64,000 nucleotides of DNA from Prochlorococcus sp. AG-402-L23 (GCA_003216635.1 QCIO01000001.1:62001-126000); one strand, 5' to 3'; positions 44,321 through 54,633 are shown, numbered from the stretch's first letter. The notes: generated from the sequence alone by a model not told the origin. Numbers and translations are program-made.

Positions 44321-45031
44321 TTAAACGCTTAAGAACTTATCTATAACTGCTTGACTTAAATCACTAGTATTTCCGCTAGCAACAATACCTCCTCGTTGCA
44401 TCGCGTAATATCTATTGGCTTGTCTGACAAAATGCAAGTGTTGTTCAACTAATAAAACACCAATTCCTGTATCTCTAATTATCTGGTTAATTGCATTTTC
44501 AATGTCTAAAACTATATTCGGCTGAATACCTTCTGTTGGTTCGTCAAGTAATAGAAGTTGAGGTTTGCCCAGCAATGCTCTTGCAATAGCTAATTGCTGT
44601 TGTTGTCCTCCACTAAGATCTCCTCCTTTCCTTTGAAGAAAATCTTTGAGAATTGGGAAGAGATCATAAACAAATGGATCTATTTTCTTGTTCTTAGATA
44701 ATCCACCTGGTAGAGACTCCATTCCTAACATAAGATTCTCTTCAACTGATAGATATGGAATAATTTCTCTCCCTTGAGGAACGTAAGCCATTCCTTTCCT
44801 AGCCCTCTGATGAGGTGCTTTTCTATTGATATTTTCCCCAATCAAATAAATATCGCCTTTTTTTTGTTTTAACAAACCAATTAATGATTTCAATAAAGTT
44901 GTTTTGCCAACTCCATTTCTTCCAATCAAACAAACCATTTCTCCTGATTTAACATTTAAATCTACATCTCTAAGAATATGACTCTCGCCATAATAAGTAT
45001 TTAACGATTTTATTTCGAGTAAATTTTCCAT
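44321..45031 (-). CDS. urtE: Urea ABC transporter ATPase UrtE
   Basis: 236 residues, LivF-like. Walker A GRNGVGKTTLLKSLIG, signature LSGGQQQQLAIARALL, Walker B LLLLDEPTEGIQPNI, and the H-loop LLVEQHLHF. It begins with SLNTYYGESHILRDV. With UrtD it powers high-affinity urea uptake through UrtB/UrtC. It is the last gene of urtABCDE, 2 bp after urtD. Confidence 0.95.
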   Translation of the reverse strand: MENLLEIKSLNTYYGESHILRDVDLNVKSGEMVCLIGRNGVGKTTLLKSLIGLLKQKKGDIYLIGENINRKAPHQRARKGMAYVPQGREIIPYLSVEENLMLGMESLPGGLSKNKKIDPFVYDLFPILKDFLQRKGGDLSGGQQQQLAIARALLGKPQLLLLDEPTEGIQPNIVLDIENAINQIIRDTGIGVLLVEQHLHFVRQANRYYAMQRGGIVASGNTSDLSQAVIDKFLSV

Positions 45032-45033
45032 GA

Positions 45034-45783
45034 TTAGTCCTCAGGTCTTCCTAAATACACATCAATAACTTTTTTATCTTTTTGTATGGTTTCCATGGTT
45101 CCCTCACATAATACTGTGCCCTGATTTAATACTGAAACATTACTATCGAGTCTTCTTATAAATTCCATATCGTGATCTATTACCACTACAGTATTTTGTC
45201 CTGATAAAGATTTTAATAAATCAGCTGTAAGATCAGTTTCTTCATCAGTTAAACCAGCAACAGGTTCATCAACTAACATTAAATCTGGCTTCTGTCCTAC
45301 TAACATAGCTATCTCGAGCCATTGTTTTTGGCCATGTGATAAAGAACCAGCTTTAGAATCAACTTTTTGAACTAAATTAACAATCTTCATAAGACGTTCA
45401 ATCTCATTAAGCTGCTCATCCTTAATACTTTTTTTTATAAGGTTTAAGGGACTTTTAGGAGTTGTCACCGATATTTCAAGATTTTCTTTTACTGTTAGAT
45501 TTTCAAAGATTCTAGGACTTTGGAACTTTCTTCCAACTCCAAGTCTGGCTATTTTATACTCTTTTCTTCCTACTAAAGATTTCCCTTTGAAAATTACTTC
45601 ACCTTTTGTTGGCTTAACCTTTCCTGTTATCACATCAAGAAATGTTGTTTTACCTGCGCCGTTGGGTCCTATTACAGCTCTTAATTCTCCTTTCTTTAAA
45701 TTTAAATTAAGTTTGTTGAGAGCTAAAAAACCCTCGAAACTAACAGTAATATCTATTAAATTAAGAAGATCTTTCTTATTCAT
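45034..45783 (-). CDS. urtD: Urea ABC transporter ATPase UrtD
   Basis: 249 residues, LivG-like. Walker A GPNGAGKTTFLDVITG, signature LSHGQKQWLEIAMLV, Walker B LMLVDEPVAGLTDEE, H-loop VVIDHDMEFI. Its start overlaps the urtC stop by 8 bp. ATG 45783 gives MNKKDLLNLIDITVSFEG, as in other UrtD proteins. Confidence 0.95.
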   Translation of the reverse strand: MNKKDLLNLIDITVSFEGFLALNKLNLNLKKGELRAVIGPNGAGKTTFLDVITGKVKPTKGEVIFKGKSLVGRKEYKIARLGVGRKFQSPRIFENLTVKENLEISVTTPKSPLNLIKKSIKDEQLNEIERLMKIVNLVQKVDSKAGSLSHGQKQWLEIAMLVGQKPDLMLVDEPVAGLTDEETDLTADLLKSLSGQNTVVVIDHDMEFIRRLDSNVSVLNQGTVLCEGTMETIQKDKKVIDVYLGRPED

Positions 45784-46906
45784 TACCCCCCTCCTTATTG
45801 TTGACTTCTAAGCTTGGATAGGTTTCAATCTTCCTTTTCAAACCAAATCTTTGAAGAATGTTCCTAGGACCATCTCCTTGAATCCATCCTAAAACTCCTT
45901 CTGGCAGAGCAGTTACAACTAAGATAAATAACCCTCCTTGAATAAACATCCAGCTAGCAGGTAAAGCTTCACTTACAAGACTTTTTGCATAGTTGATAAA
46001 AACTGCTCCTAGTATCGCCCCCAATAAAGTTCCTCGCCCTCCAACTGCAACCCATATAACCATTTCTATAGAAAAGGGAACAGTCATAAATTGAGGTGAT
46101 ACTATTCCAGACTGGACAGTGTATAAAGCGCCCGAGATTCCAGCGAGACCTCCAGCAATAGAAAATATTATCGTCTTGAATATGACTGGATTGTATCCTG
46201 TAAATCTAACTCTTGGTTCATCATCTCTTATTCCTATAAGAATATTCCCAAATCTTCCTTTAACTACCCACTTTGCAAAAAACCATGCGGCTATTACTAG
46301 TATGGCGGTTATCCAAAAGAACATTCTTTGCATGGACTCAGAACCTACCATCTGACCAAATAGTTGTGTTACATCTGTTTTTAATCCATTTGTTCCGTTT
46401 ATAAGCTTTTGTTGCCCATTAAAGAAATTAAAGAATACAAGAAGAGAAGCTTGAGTAAGGATAGAAAAATATACGCCTTTGATTCTATTCCTGAAAACAA
46501 GAAATCCAATTAAACCAGCAACCAATGCTGGGATGATCCAGATAGCGAAGAACGTGAAAACTGGAGATCTAAATGGTTCCCAGAAAAAAGGTAATTTTTC
46601 TACTCCATATAATGCAAAAAATTCAGGAATGTTATTTGGAAATTCAGAAGAGCTGGTTATTTGCAAATACATTGCGGCACAATATCCACCAAGTGCAAAA
46701 AATATACCTTGTCCAAGACTTAGTAAACCTGTGTATCCCCAGATAAGATCAACTCCAAGAGCAACTATTGACAAGGATAAGTATCTACCTAGTAGGTTTA
46801 GTCTAAATACAGGGAGTATAGTTGGTGCTGCAATAATTAAGGCTATTAATATTATCCAAAATGATAATACAATTTTTTTATCAAATTTAATTTTACTTAG
46901 AGACAT
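45776..46906 (-). CDS. urtC: Urea ABC transporter permease UrtC
   Basis: 376 residues, LivM-like, about ten membrane helices. Recognisable segments are GYTGLLSLGQGIFFALGGYC, and the EAA-like region GIRDDEPRVRFTGYNP. GIVSPQFMTVPFSIEM and VAVGGRGTLLGAILGA follow. It overlaps urtB by 1 bp and urtD by 8 bp, a tightly coupled order. Confidence 0.94.
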   Translation of the reverse strand: MSLSKIKFDKKIVLSFWIILIALIIAAPTILPVFRLNLLGRYLSLSIVALGVDLIWGYTGLLSLGQGIFFALGGYCAAMYLQITSSSEFPNNIPEFFALYGVEKLPFFWEPFRSPVFTFFAIWIIPALVAGLIGFLVFRNRIKGVYFSILTQASLLVFFNFFNGQQKLINGTNGLKTDVTQLFGQMVGSESMQRMFFWITAILVIAAWFFAKWVVKGRFGNILIGIRDDEPRVRFTGYNPVIFKTIIFSIAGGLAGISGALYTVQSGIVSPQFMTVPFSIEMVIWVAVGGRGTLLGAILGAVFINYAKSLVSEALPASWMFIQGGLFILVVTALPEGVLGWIQGDGPRNILQRFGLKRKIETYPSLEVNNKEGGNE

Positions 46907-48060
46907 TAGTTTTCAACCATCCTGCCTTTTTGAGGAAACAAACCTGTAGGTTTAAATTGTAAGAATATAACTATTAATGCAAATATCATTACTCTCGCCA
47001 TACTTGTTGTGGCAAAAAAGTTGATTGTGTTTGAGAGAGGTAAAGGCATATCTGGCCATATTGATAAGAGCCTTCCAGCTCCAATTAAATCTGTCATTAT
47101 TCCTATTCCAAAGGAAGCAAGTACTGTTCCTAATAAATTTCCTACTCCTCCAAGGACTACAACCATAAAACAACCAACTATATAATTTCCTCCGACATTT
47201 GGTCCTACAGAGCCTAATAGTGATACTGCTACTCCGGCAACTCCTGCTAGGCCAGATCCAATTCCAAAGGTAATTATATCCACTTTTTCAGTAGATATAC
47301 CAAGGCAATCACTCATTTGTCTGTTCTGAGTAACTGCTCTTATACGCATCCCCCAAGCACTTTGATTTAGAAATAATGTTATTGCTATTACAGATATTAG
47401 TGTAATTACTATTATCATTAATCTTGTTTTAGGAAATGCAGTTCCAATAATTTCTACTTGACCTCTCATCCATGAGGGAGCTGTTACATCAACGTTACGA
47501 GCACTTGCTCTACTAATTTTGCTTACAGAGGAAGAAATAATGCTACCGGTAAGAACCCCAGTTAAAACAGCAAATATCCAAGAACTAAATTTAAAATATT
47601 TGAAATTTATTGATTCTTTTATTTTTGAAGGAAACGTTGTTGGTAAAAATAAACCAATTATCAAACTTAGAACCAGACCAGTCCCATAAGCTAAAGGTAC
47701 ACTTCTGACGAATTGTTGAAGAATTAAACTTACGCCCCATGTAGCAAGAAGAGTTTCTAGTGGACTTCCATAAAGCTTCCTTATTATAGTTTTTTCAAGG
47801 AGAATGCCTACAACTCCACTAACAATAAAAGCTAGTAAGATTGAAACTATTATGTATGAATTGTAGAAAGGTTTTAATATAGGTAATTTGAAAATTAATT
47901 GTGTAACGTATGTTGTGTAAGCCCCAAGCATCATAAGTTCTCCATGGGCAAGATTAATTACGCCCATAAGACCAAAAACAATTGCCAGACCTAATGCAGC
48001 AACAAGTAGTACAGATCCGATCGCAACACCATTAAAAAGACTATCGAGAAGTAACTCCAA
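46906..48060 (-). CDS. urtB: Urea ABC transporter permease UrtB
   Basis: 384 residues from TTG 48060 (MELLLDSLFNGVAIGSVLL). The open frame extends upstream to 48291, but that part runs through the urtA 3' end and the intervening hairpin, so it is not coding. LivH-like membrane helices are clear: ALGLAIVFGLMGVINLAHGE, ATWGVSLILQQFVRS, and GLAGVAGVAVSLLGSVGP. The conserved loop SDCLGISTEKVD is present. It works with UrtC as the channel. Confidence 0.93.
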   Translation of the reverse strand: MELLLDSLFNGVAIGSVLLVAALGLAIVFGLMGVINLAHGELMMLGAYTTYVTQLIFKLPILKPFYNSYIIVSILLAFIVSGVVGILLEKTIIRKLYGSPLETLLATWGVSLILQQFVRSVPLAYGTGLVLSLIIGLFLPTTFPSKIKESINFKYFKFSSWIFAVLTGVLTGSIISSSVSKISRASARNVDVTAPSWMRGQVEIIGTAFPKTRLMIIVITLISVIAITLFLNQSAWGMRIRAVTQNRQMSDCLGISTEKVDIITFGIGSGLAGVAGVAVSLLGSVGPNVGGNYIVGCFMVVVLGGVGNLLGTVLASFGIGIMTDLIGAGRLLSIWPDMPLPLSNTINFFATTSMARVMIFALIVIFLQFKPTGLFPQKGRMVEN

Positions 48061-48087
48061 TTTAGAAAAAGAAAATATTTTATTATA

Positions 48088-48124
48088 TAAAATAAAAGGA
48101 GGTGTTAACCTCCTTTTATTTTGA
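48088..48124 (-). terminator. Perfect hairpin between urtA and urtB (terminator/attenuator)
   Basis: 48091-48103 and 48108-48120 are exact 13-bp reverse complements with a 4-nt loop. On the transcribed strand the stem is followed by a U-rich stretch. Lying between the binding-protein gene and the permease gene, it should let most transcripts end after urtA while some read through, giving more binding protein than transporter. Confidence 0.75.
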
Positions 48125-48142
48125 AGTATAGGTTTAATTAAA

Positions 48143-49420
48143 TTAAAGCTTATACTTTTCTCCTTTTGAAGGATCTGTCCAATCGCAAGCAAATCCTTTT
48201 GAACTTGGATGCTTTTGGTTCCATGCTTGAGGAAGAACAACTCCTGTCTCTTCAAGAATTGTAAATCCTCCCTCTGCATTAATCTCCCCAATTCTTACTG
48301 TTTGAGATAAGTGGTGATTAGGCATAACTTCAACAGGACCTTGTGGGGCATCAAAAGTTTGTCCAACAAGAGCTTCCCTTACTGCGTTGTCGTCGAATGT
48401 CCCAGCATCTTCAACTGCCTGTTTCCATAAATAAACCATGTTATAAGCTGATTCTTGAGGATCAGCTACAACACGATCAGCTCCCCATCTTTTCTTGAAA
48501 CTTTCAGCAAATTTCTTAGATGCAGGAGTATCAATTGACATCATGTAGTTCCAAGCACCGTAGTGACCTTCAAGGAACTCAGGTCCAATGGTACTAATCT
48601 CTTCTTCAGCAATCGAATAGTTCATTACATAGTAGCCACTTGAAGGAGTGATACCTGCGTCTTGAATCTGTTTGAAGAATGCTACGTTTTGGTCACCATT
48701 AAGTGTATTAATGATTATTCCACCTTCAGGAAGCGCCTTTTTGATTTTTGAAATAATTGGAGCAACTTCAGTATTTCCTAATGGAAGGTAATCTTCTCCA
48801 ACAACTTTACCTCCTAACTGTTTTACCTGAGCTTTTGTAATAGTGTTGGAAGTTCTTGGGAAAACATAATCAGAACCTACAAGGAAGAAGTCACCGCCAG
48901 CGGCAGGAGAACGCTTATACATGAAATCTGTAGCGGGTTCTGACTGTTGGTTTGGTGTAGCTCCTGTATAAAAAATGTTGTTAGAACATTCTTGGGCTTC
49001 ATATTGAATCGGGTAGTAGAGGAAGGCATCTTTTGATTCGTAGACTGGTAACATTGCCTTTCTACTTGCAGATGTCCAACCACCAAATACGACAGGAACT
49101 CCGTCTTGGTCTATAAGTTTCTTGGATTTTTCAGCAAAAGTAGGCCAGTCAGATGCGCCATCTTCAACTATGTACTCTATTTTGTAGCTTTTGCCGCCAA
49201 CTGTTACGCCACCAGCAGCATTTATCTCTTCAATCGCCATTTTTTCTGTATCAACAAGGGTTGATTCTGAAATAGCCATTGTTCCGGATAACGAATGCAA
49301 AATGCCAACCGTTACTGTGTCATCGAAACTTCCGGAGGTTCCACCTCCACCACATGAAGTAGCTGTGACCGCAAGTGAGGCAGTAGCTAATCCTGCCAAA
49401 ATACGCCTTGAAATTCTCAT
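48143..49420 (-). CDS. urtA: Urea ABC transporter substrate-binding protein UrtA
   Basis: 425 residues. The N-terminus is a lipoprotein-like signal (RRILAGLATASLAVTATSCG) with the lipobox cysteine near residue 23. The mature type I binding fold includes GILHSLSGTMAISES and VFGGWTSASRKAMLPVYE, then LNGDQNVAFFKQ. These match UrtA, which captures urea in the periplasm. An NtcA-type promoter lies upstream and a strong hairpin downstream. Confidence 0.95.
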   Translation of the reverse strand: MRISRRILAGLATASLAVTATSCGGGGTSGSFDDTVTVGILHSLSGTMAISESTLVDTEKMAIEEINAAGGVTVGGKSYKIEYIVEDGASDWPTFAEKSKKLIDQDGVPVVFGGWTSASRKAMLPVYESKDAFLYYPIQYEAQECSNNIFYTGATPNQQSEPATDFMYKRSPAAGGDFFLVGSDYVFPRTSNTITKAQVKQLGGKVVGEDYLPLGNTEVAPIISKIKKALPEGGIIINTLNGDQNVAFFKQIQDAGITPSSGYYVMNYSIAEEEISTIGPEFLEGHYGAWNYMMSIDTPASKKFAESFKKRWGADRVVADPQESAYNMVYLWKQAVEDAGTFDDNAVREALVGQTFDAPQGPVEVMPNHHLSQTVRIGEINAEGGFTILEETGVVLPQAWNQKHPSSKGFACDWTDPSKGEKYKL

Positions 49421-49468
49421 GAATTAGGATAAATTAAGTAATTGACCCTCATTAGGGGGATAAAGTAA

Positions 49469-49510
49469 AAGTTATTAACGAGTGCGGATTAGTTTTGTAT
49501 CAGTCGTAAC
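49469..49510 (-). promoter_or_regulatory. NtcA-activated-type promoter upstream of urtA
   Basis: On the minus strand the box GTT-N8-TAC (49497-49510) fits the minimal NtcA consensus GT-N10-AC. Exactly 22 bp downstream of it lies TAACTT (49469-49474), a TAN3T -10 element. NtcA-activated promoters have the box about 22 bp before TAN3T. The urtA ATG follows 48 bp later. The classical first half is GTA rather than GTT, so one position deviates. Confidence 0.65.
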
Positions 49511-49548
49511 TTTTTGTTGAATCCAATATATAAGTAATGAACATTTTT

Positions 49549-50160
49549 CTAGTTTCGATTGCTGGGGATATGTGATACTAAAAATTGAGTTATTTCTTCA
49601 ACTCCTTTCCCGCTACTTAGGTTGGTAAAAAACCAAGGTTTCCCTTTTCTCATGAATTCCGTATCGCTTTTCATAATATTTAAATCTGCACCAACCATAT
49701 CTGCTAAATCAATTTTGTTTATTAATAACAAATCTGACCTTGTTATCCCTGGCCCCCCTTTTCTAGGGATTTTGTCTCCAGCAGATACATCAATCACATA
49801 TATTGATAAATCTACAAGTTCTGGGCTAAAACTAGATGCTAAATTATCACCTCCACTTTCTACAAAAACAAAATCCAAAGGATTATATTTATTTTCTAAA
49901 TCTAAAACTGCATTTTTATTTAAGGAACAATCCTCTCTTATCGCGGTATGAGGACAACCTCCTGTTTCTACACCAATAATCCTTCCCTTCTCCAAAACTT
50001 TTTTATTTATTAGAAAGTTAGCATCTTCTTTGGTGTAAATATCATTGGTGACAACTGCTATCGCATAATTTTTTTTCAGTCTTAAGCATAGAGTCTCTAT
50101 TAATGCAGTTTTTCCTGAACCTACGGGCCCAGCAACTCCTACTCTCAATTTGCAGCTCAT
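49549..50160 (-). CDS. ureG: Urease accessory GTPase UreG
   Basis: 203 residues. SIMIBI-class GTPase that drives nickel delivery into urease. P-loop [15 protein letters not shown] (about 11-25), the Cys-Pro-His nickel motif [26 protein letters not shown], and [30 protein letters not shown] holds the base-specificity region. Length is normal. It lies 3 bp after ureF. Confidence 0.96.
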   Translation of the reverse strand: MSCKLRVGVAGPVGSGKTALIETLCLRLKKNYAIAVVTNDIYTKEDANFLINKKVLEKGRIIGVETGGCPHTAIREDCSLNKNAVLDLENKYNPLDFVFVESGGDNLASSFSPELVDLSIYVIDVSAGDKIPRKGGPGITRSDLLLINKIDLADMVGADLNIMKSDTEFMRKGKPWFFTNLSSGKGVEEITQFLVSHIPSNRN

Positions 50161-50163
50161 AAA

Positions 50164-50850
50164 TTAATTTCTAAAAAGTTTTGTATATAGGTCATTATGA
50201 TTTTGTTGTGCCATAGCTAAACCTACATTGCCAAAATATATGTCATCAATTTCTTTGTCCATAATTTCTTTAGAAACATTTGATATTGTTGGTAATAAGT
50301 CTCTCTGAATTAATTGTGCTTTTGTTGAACCGATAGGAATAATCCTTAATGATGCACTAAGTTGGTTTGCACTCCACGCGTAGAAAAAACTCTCAACCAT
50401 TTCTAACTTAGTAATTTCAAAACAATAACAAGCCCAACTCCACGCTAATGGCCAGGAGCTTTTTTTATTATTTTCATATAGGTATTCAAATCCAAATTCT
50501 TTGGTTAAATTAAAGAGAGATTTTGCCATTTGAGTTTGTTGTTCTCTCATTTCGACAGAATCCTTTGATGCGAGGATCCACTTATTCAAACTCAATAGCT
50601 TTTGCAAATTACAGTTTAAATTTTTACCGATGTTTATCTCATTGAAAATATCAAAAAAATCTAGTAAGAGTTTTGCATCTAGTCTGATCTGCCCAATTTT
50701 TAGTTCACTTATGATTAATTCTTTTACAGAATTTGAGTCTTTTAAATTTTTATTATGAAGATAACTCTCCATCCCCTCCGAATAACAAAATCCTCCAACG
50801 GGTAAGTTAGGACTTATTAATAAATACTTTAATAAGTGACTTTTACTCAT
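50164..50850 (-). CDS. ureF: Urease accessory protein UreF
   Basis: 228 residues from ATG 50850 (MSKSHLLKYLLISPNLPVGG), which overlaps the ureE stop by 8 bp; a GTG at 50862 is possible. UreF is helical and regulates UreG GTPase activity in the activation complex. The LPVGGFCYSEGMESYL motif near the N-terminus and the C-terminal QLSASLRIIPIGSTKAQ are typical of the family. Confidence 0.93.
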   Translation of the reverse strand: MSKSHLLKYLLISPNLPVGGFCYSEGMESYLHNKNLKDSNSVKELIISELKIGQIRLDAKLLLDFFDIFNEINIGKNLNCNLQKLLSLNKWILASKDSVEMREQQTQMAKSLFNLTKEFGFEYLYENNKKSSWPLAWSWACYCFEITKLEMVESFFYAWSANQLSASLRIIPIGSTKAQLIQRDLLPTISNVSKEIMDKEIDDIYFGNVGLAMAQQNHNDLYTKLFRN

Positions 50851-51292
50851 GACTATGGGCACCTCTTTCCGGAAAAAATTTTTTTTGGGTATTTAGGATA
50901 TCAACATTAAAGTTTTTAAGCATATTTTCAATTACGTAATTACCTTTTGTTAGAAGAATGTCTTCTTCAATTTCTACTTCTACATGCCTATTTCCTAAAT
51001 GATAAGCAGTTTTAATAAGTTCAATTTTAGAATTTGAACTTATTTCAATTAAATTTTCTGTTTTGGCAATTATCTCTACATAAAAATTGGAATCATTAGT
51101 TGAAAGAATATCTCCATCATTTAATTTACCCTCTCTTGGTAATTGTAAAATTATTTCTTGATCACAATCAGTTAATCTTTTACCTCTTAAGATTCTTCTT
51201 TCATCAGAACTTAGGGTAAGTTTTAAAATTGAACCTAATCGAGGTTTTTCCTTAATCCAATCAGTTACAACTATTTGTTTTTTCATTCTCAT
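50843..51292 (-). CDS. ureE: Urease accessory nickel chaperone UreE
   Basis: About 149 residues from ATG 51292 (MRMKKQIVVTDW); ATG 51286 is also possible and TTG 51298 unlikely. The N-terminal beta domain has SDERRILRGKRLTDC. The C-terminal domain has IKTAYHLGNRHVEVEIEED, with the conserved metal-binding His in GNRH, and ends in a short His-rich tail RGAHSHE. It overlaps ureF by 8 bp and lies about 48 bp from the divergent ureD. Confidence 0.92.
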   Translation of the reverse strand: MRMKKQIVVTDWIKEKPRLGSILKLTLSSDERRILRGKRLTDCDQEIILQLPREGKLNDGDILSTNDSNFYVEIIAKTENLIEISSNSKIELIKTAYHLGNRHVEVEIEEDILLTKGNYVIENMLKNFNVDILNTQKKFFPERGAHSHE

Positions 51293-51340
51293 AATCAAAA
51301 TTTTTGGTTACTTTAATTTAGTAATTAAAGAAAACAATTT

Positions 51341-52243
51341 ATGATTAAAACTTCTTGGGAAGGTAATTGTTTCTTAAATTTTTTCAATAATAAAGCAAGT
51401 TTAGGAAATGTTGATAAAACAATCTTTAAATCTAAATCAACTTCACCTTACAAGTTATTAAAGTCTACTCATGATCAGGAGGGCAGATGTATTTTACCTG
51501 TTCTTCATACAGCAGGGGGATTGGTTGGAGGCGATTTACTTGAATTTGAGGTAAATCTTGAAAAAAACTCTAAGGTATTGTTGACGACTTCTTCAGCTCA
51601 GAAAGTATATGGATCAGTTGGAAGATCTAAAATCAATCCAAAAGGAAGTTTTTCAAAGCAAAAGAATCTCATAAAAATTCTTGATAATTCTCATTTGGAA
51701 TTTCTCCCCCAAGAAACAATTATCTTTGCAAATGGTTTATATGAGCAAATTTTTAAAGTATCTATTTCAGAAACTTCAAGTTTTTTATTTACTGATTTAA
51801 TAAGACTTGGAAGATCTTCTTCCGGAGAATCTATTGAGAGTGGGGTTTTTAGGTCTAAATTAGAAATTATGAGAAATAATGATTTACTTGATGATTGGGA
51901 ATATGTAGATCAGATTGAATTATCTAAGGCAAGTTTTGTGGCCAAGTCAGGCATGGATTATATGCCCGTTTTTGGATCCTTAATTTGGATTTGCGAAAAA
52001 GATTTTTCCAAGTCAAAAATAAATAATCTTGTAGGAAATATAAAAAAGATTTTCAATGAAACTAATAATAATTTATCTATTGGAATCCTTGAAAATGGAA
52101 TCTCTGTAAGATTCCTAGGGAGTTCTTCTCAAGATGCTAGAAAATGTTTTTTTTGTATTTGGAAACAAATTAGGTCTGTTTGTGGATTTTGTGAGCCAAA
52201 ATATCAAGGTGTATGGCCTTTACAAGATTCTATGAATTATTAA
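51341..52243 (+). CDS. ureD: Urease accessory protein UreD
   Basis: 300 residues. UreD binds apo-urease and scaffolds nickel insertion by UreF and Ure[21 protein letters not shown] then [13 protein letters not shown] are family hallmarks, and [15 protein letters not shown] and [13 protein letters not shown] follow. Length is normal. It begins ureDABC, divergent from ureEFG with a very short shared promoter region. Confidence 0.94.
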   Translation: MIKTSWEGNCFLNFFNNKASLGNVDKTIFKSKSTSPYKLLKSTHDQEGRCILPVLHTAGGLVGGDLLEFEVNLEKNSKVLLTTSSAQKVYGSVGRSKINPKGSFSKQKNLIKILDNSHLEFLPQETIIFANGLYEQIFKVSISETSSFLFTDLIRLGRSSSGESIESGVFRSKLEIMRNNDLLDDWEYVDQIELSKASFVAKSGMDYMPVFGSLIWICEKDFSKSKINNLVGNIKKIFNETNNNLSIGILENGISVRFLGSSSQDARKCFFCIWKQIRSVCGFCEPKYQGVWPLQDSMNY

Positions 52244-52293
52244 TTATGTTCAGAAAGAACCTTTTTTAAGAATTTATAGATTAATTTTTTATT

Positions 52294-52596
52294 ATGCGAC
52301 TTTCACCTCAAGAAAAGGATAAATTATTGATTTTTTCTGCTGCGCTCTTAGCTGAAAGAAGGCTTAGTCGAGGTCTTAAGCTTAATTATCCTGAATCAAT
52401 TGCTTTTTTAAGTTTTCAAGTTCTTGAAGGAGCTCGAGATGGAAAAAGTGTTAGTCAATTAATGTCAGAGGGAACTACCTGGCTTTCAAAATCACAAGTT
52501 ATGGAGGGCATTCCTGAAATGGTTGATGAAGTTCAAATAGAAGCGGTTTTCCCCGATGGGACTAAATTAGTTACTATTCACAACCCAATTAATTAG
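52294..52596 (+). CDS. ureA: Urease gamma subunit
   Basis: 100 residues, beginning [20 protein letters not shown]. The pattern [17 protein letters not shown] and [13 protein letters not shown] and the C-terminal [17 protein letters not shown] match UreA exactly in layout. It is the smallest structural subunit of the nickel enzyme. It lies 50 bp after ureD and 2 bp before ureB. Confidence 0.97.
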   Translation: MRLSPQEKDKLLIFSAALLAERRLSRGLKLNYPESIAFLSFQVLEGARDGKSVSQLMSEGTTWLSKSQVMEGIPEMVDEVQIEAVFPDGTKLVTIHNPIN

Positions 52597-52598
52597 TT

Positions 52599-52919
52599 AT
52601 GAGTAATTTAATTCCTGGCGAAATAATTCCAGAACAAGGTGAAATCGAACTAAATCTTAGTAAGCAAGTTAAAACAGTAACGGTTTCTAATTCTGGAGAT
52701 AGACCTGTGCAAGTTGGATCTCATTATCATTTTTATGAAGCAAACAAGGCTTTAATTTTTGATCGAGAAATAACACATGGTATGCGTTTGGATATTCCTG
52801 CAGGAACAGCAATTAGATTTGAACCGGGTGATACAACAGATGTCAAATTAGTGCCATTTTCAGGTTTAAGAAATGCATATGGTTTTAATTCATTAGTTAA
52901 TGGTTCTTTAGATAGTTAA
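52599..52919 (+). CDS. ureB: Urease beta subunit
   Basis: 106 residues. [15 protein letters not shown] at the start, [19 protein letters not shown], and [19 protein letters not shown] near the end are UreB signatures. It packs with UreA and UreC. It follows ureA by 2 bp and precedes ureC by 4 bp, so subunits are made in equal amounts. Confidence 0.97.
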   Translation: MSNLIPGEIIPEQGEIELNLSKQVKTVTVSNSGDRPVQVGSHYHFYEANKALIFDREITHGMRLDIPAGTAIRFEPGDTTDVKLVPFSGLRNAYGFNSLVNGSLDS

Positions 52920-52923
52920 AATT

Positions 52924-54633
52924 ATGTCTTATAAAATTGATAGAAAAACTTATTCTCAAACTTACGGACCCACTACCGGAGATAGAGTAAGGCTCGCTGA
53001 TACTGAACTTTTTATAGAAGTAGAAAAGGATTTAACTACATACGGAGACGAAGTTAAATTTGGTGGAGGTAAAGTTATTCGAGATGGTATGGGACAGTCT
53101 CAAGTAAGAAGAGCTGATGGAACTGTAGATACCGTAATAACTAATGCTTTGATTGTAGATTGGTGGGGAATAATTAAGGCTGATGTGGGTATAAAAGATG
53201 GAATGATTTTTGAAATTGGTAAGGCTGGCAATCCTGATATCCAGGATAATGTTGATATTGTTATTGGTGCATCAACAGAAGTAATAGCTGGAGAGGGGCA
53301 TATTCTTACTGCAGGTTCAATAGATACCCATATTCACTTTATCTGTCCCCAACAAATTGAGACAGCACTAGCTTCTGGAATTACAACCATGTTGGGAGGA
53401 GGAACTGGACCTGCAACTGGCACAAATGCTACTACTTGTACTCCGGGTTCTTTTCATATTTCAAGAATGCTTCAATCTGCAGAAGCATTTCCCATGAATT
53501 TAGGTTTTTTTGGAAAAGGAAACTCAACAAACGAGATCAATCTTATTGATCAGGTTGAGGCAGGTGCATGTGGATTGAAGCTTCATGAGGATTGGGGAAC
53601 CACTCCTTCTACAATAAATTCTTGTCTAAATGTTGCAGATAAGTTTGACGTACAAGTATGTATTCATACTGATACTTTGAATGAGGCAGGCTTCGTTGAA
53701 GACACCATCAAAGCTATTGCAGGTAGAACTATTCATACTTTTCATACCGAAGGAGCAGGTGGAGGTCATGCTCCAGACATTATAAAAATATGTGGAGAAA
53801 AAAATGTTCTTCCTAGCAGTACAAATCCAACAAGACCTTATACCAAGAACACATTAGAAGAACATCTTGACATGTTAATGGTTTGTCATCATTTAGATTC
53901 TAAAATCCCAGAAGACATTGCATTTGCTGAGTCAAGGATCAGAAGAGAGACTATTGCAGCTGAGGATATCTTGCATGATTTAGGTGCTTTTTCAATTATT
54001 GCTAGTGATTCTCAAGCTATGGGAAGAGTTGGTGAAGTAATTACAAGAACTTTTCAAACCGCACATAAAATGAAAGTCCAAAGGGGGCCGCTATCTCAGG
54101 ATTCTGATAGAAACGATAATTATAGAGTAAAGCGATATATCTCTAAAGTTACAATTAATCCTGCAATAGCTCATGGAATTGAAAAACATGTTGGGTCTAT
54201 AGAAAAGGGTAAAATTGCGGATTTGGCATTGTGGAAACCTTCCTTTTTTGCGGTAAAGCCTGAATTAGTTGTTAAAGGAGGATCTATAGTTTGGTCCCAA
54301 ATGGGTGATGCAAATGCTTCAATTCCTACTCCAGGTCCTGTTCATGGTCGTCCTATGTTCGCAAGTTTCGGCCAATCTCTAATTAAGAGTTCTTTTACCT
54401 TTTTAAGTAAAAATTCAATTGATCAAAATATTCCAAATAAATTAGGCTTACAAAAGAAATGTATTGCAGTAGAAAATACCAGAAATATCAATAAATCAAA
54501 CTTAAAACTTAATAGTAAACTGCCAAATATTTCAGTTGATCCTCAAACTTATGAAGTTTTTTCTGATGGAGAACTTCTCACTTGTGAACCACTTGATGAA
54601 GTCCCAATGGCGCAGAGGTATTTTTTGCTTTAG
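52924..54633 (+). CDS. ureC: Urease catalytic alpha subunit
   Basis: 569 residues. It hydrolyses urea to ammonia and carbamate at a dinickel centre. Nickel ligands are visible in [12 protein letters not shown] (HxH), the carbamylated lysine in [13 protein letters not shown] (about residue 220), the histidines in [12 protein letters not shown] and [14 protein letters not shown], and the mobile flap in [27 protein letters not shown] contains the last aspartate. Its last 4 bp overlap the convergent gpgS gene. Confidence 0.97.
   Translation: MSYKIDRKTYSQTYGPTTGDRVRLADTELFIEVEKDLTTYGDEVKFGGGKVIRDGMGQSQVRRADGTVDTVITNALIVDWWGIIKADVGIKDGMIFEIGKAGNPDIQDNVDIVIGASTEVIAGEGHILTAGSIDTHIHFICPQQIETALASGITTMLGGGTGPATGTNATTCTPGSFHISRMLQSAEAFPMNLGFFGKGNSTNEINLIDQVEAGACGLKLHEDWGTTPSTINSCLNVADKFDVQVCIHTDTLNEAGFVEDTIKAIAGRTIHTFHTEGAGGGHAPDIIKICGEKNVLPSSTNPTRPYTKNTLEEHLDMLMVCHHLDSKIPEDIAFAESRIRRETIAAEDILHDLGAFSIIASDSQAMGRVGEVITRTFQTAHKMKVQRGPLSQDSDRNDNYRVKRYISKVTINPAIAHGIEKHVGSIEKGKIADLALWKPSFFAVKPELVVKGGSIVWSQMGDANASIPTPGPVHGRPMFASFGQSLIKSSFTFLSKNSIDQNIPNKLGLQKKCIAVENTRNINKSNLKLNSKLPNISVDPQTYEVFSDGELLTCEPLDEVPMAQRYFLL

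Noticed and set aside
48061-48291. Long N-terminal extension of urtB into the urtA gene
   Set aside because: It runs through the 3' end of urtA and the hairpin; the normal UrtB N-terminus begins at TTG 48060.
51293-51340. NtcA site between ureE and ureD
   Set aside because: No GTA-N8-TAC or GT-N10-AC box with a suitable -10 could be found in this short spacer.
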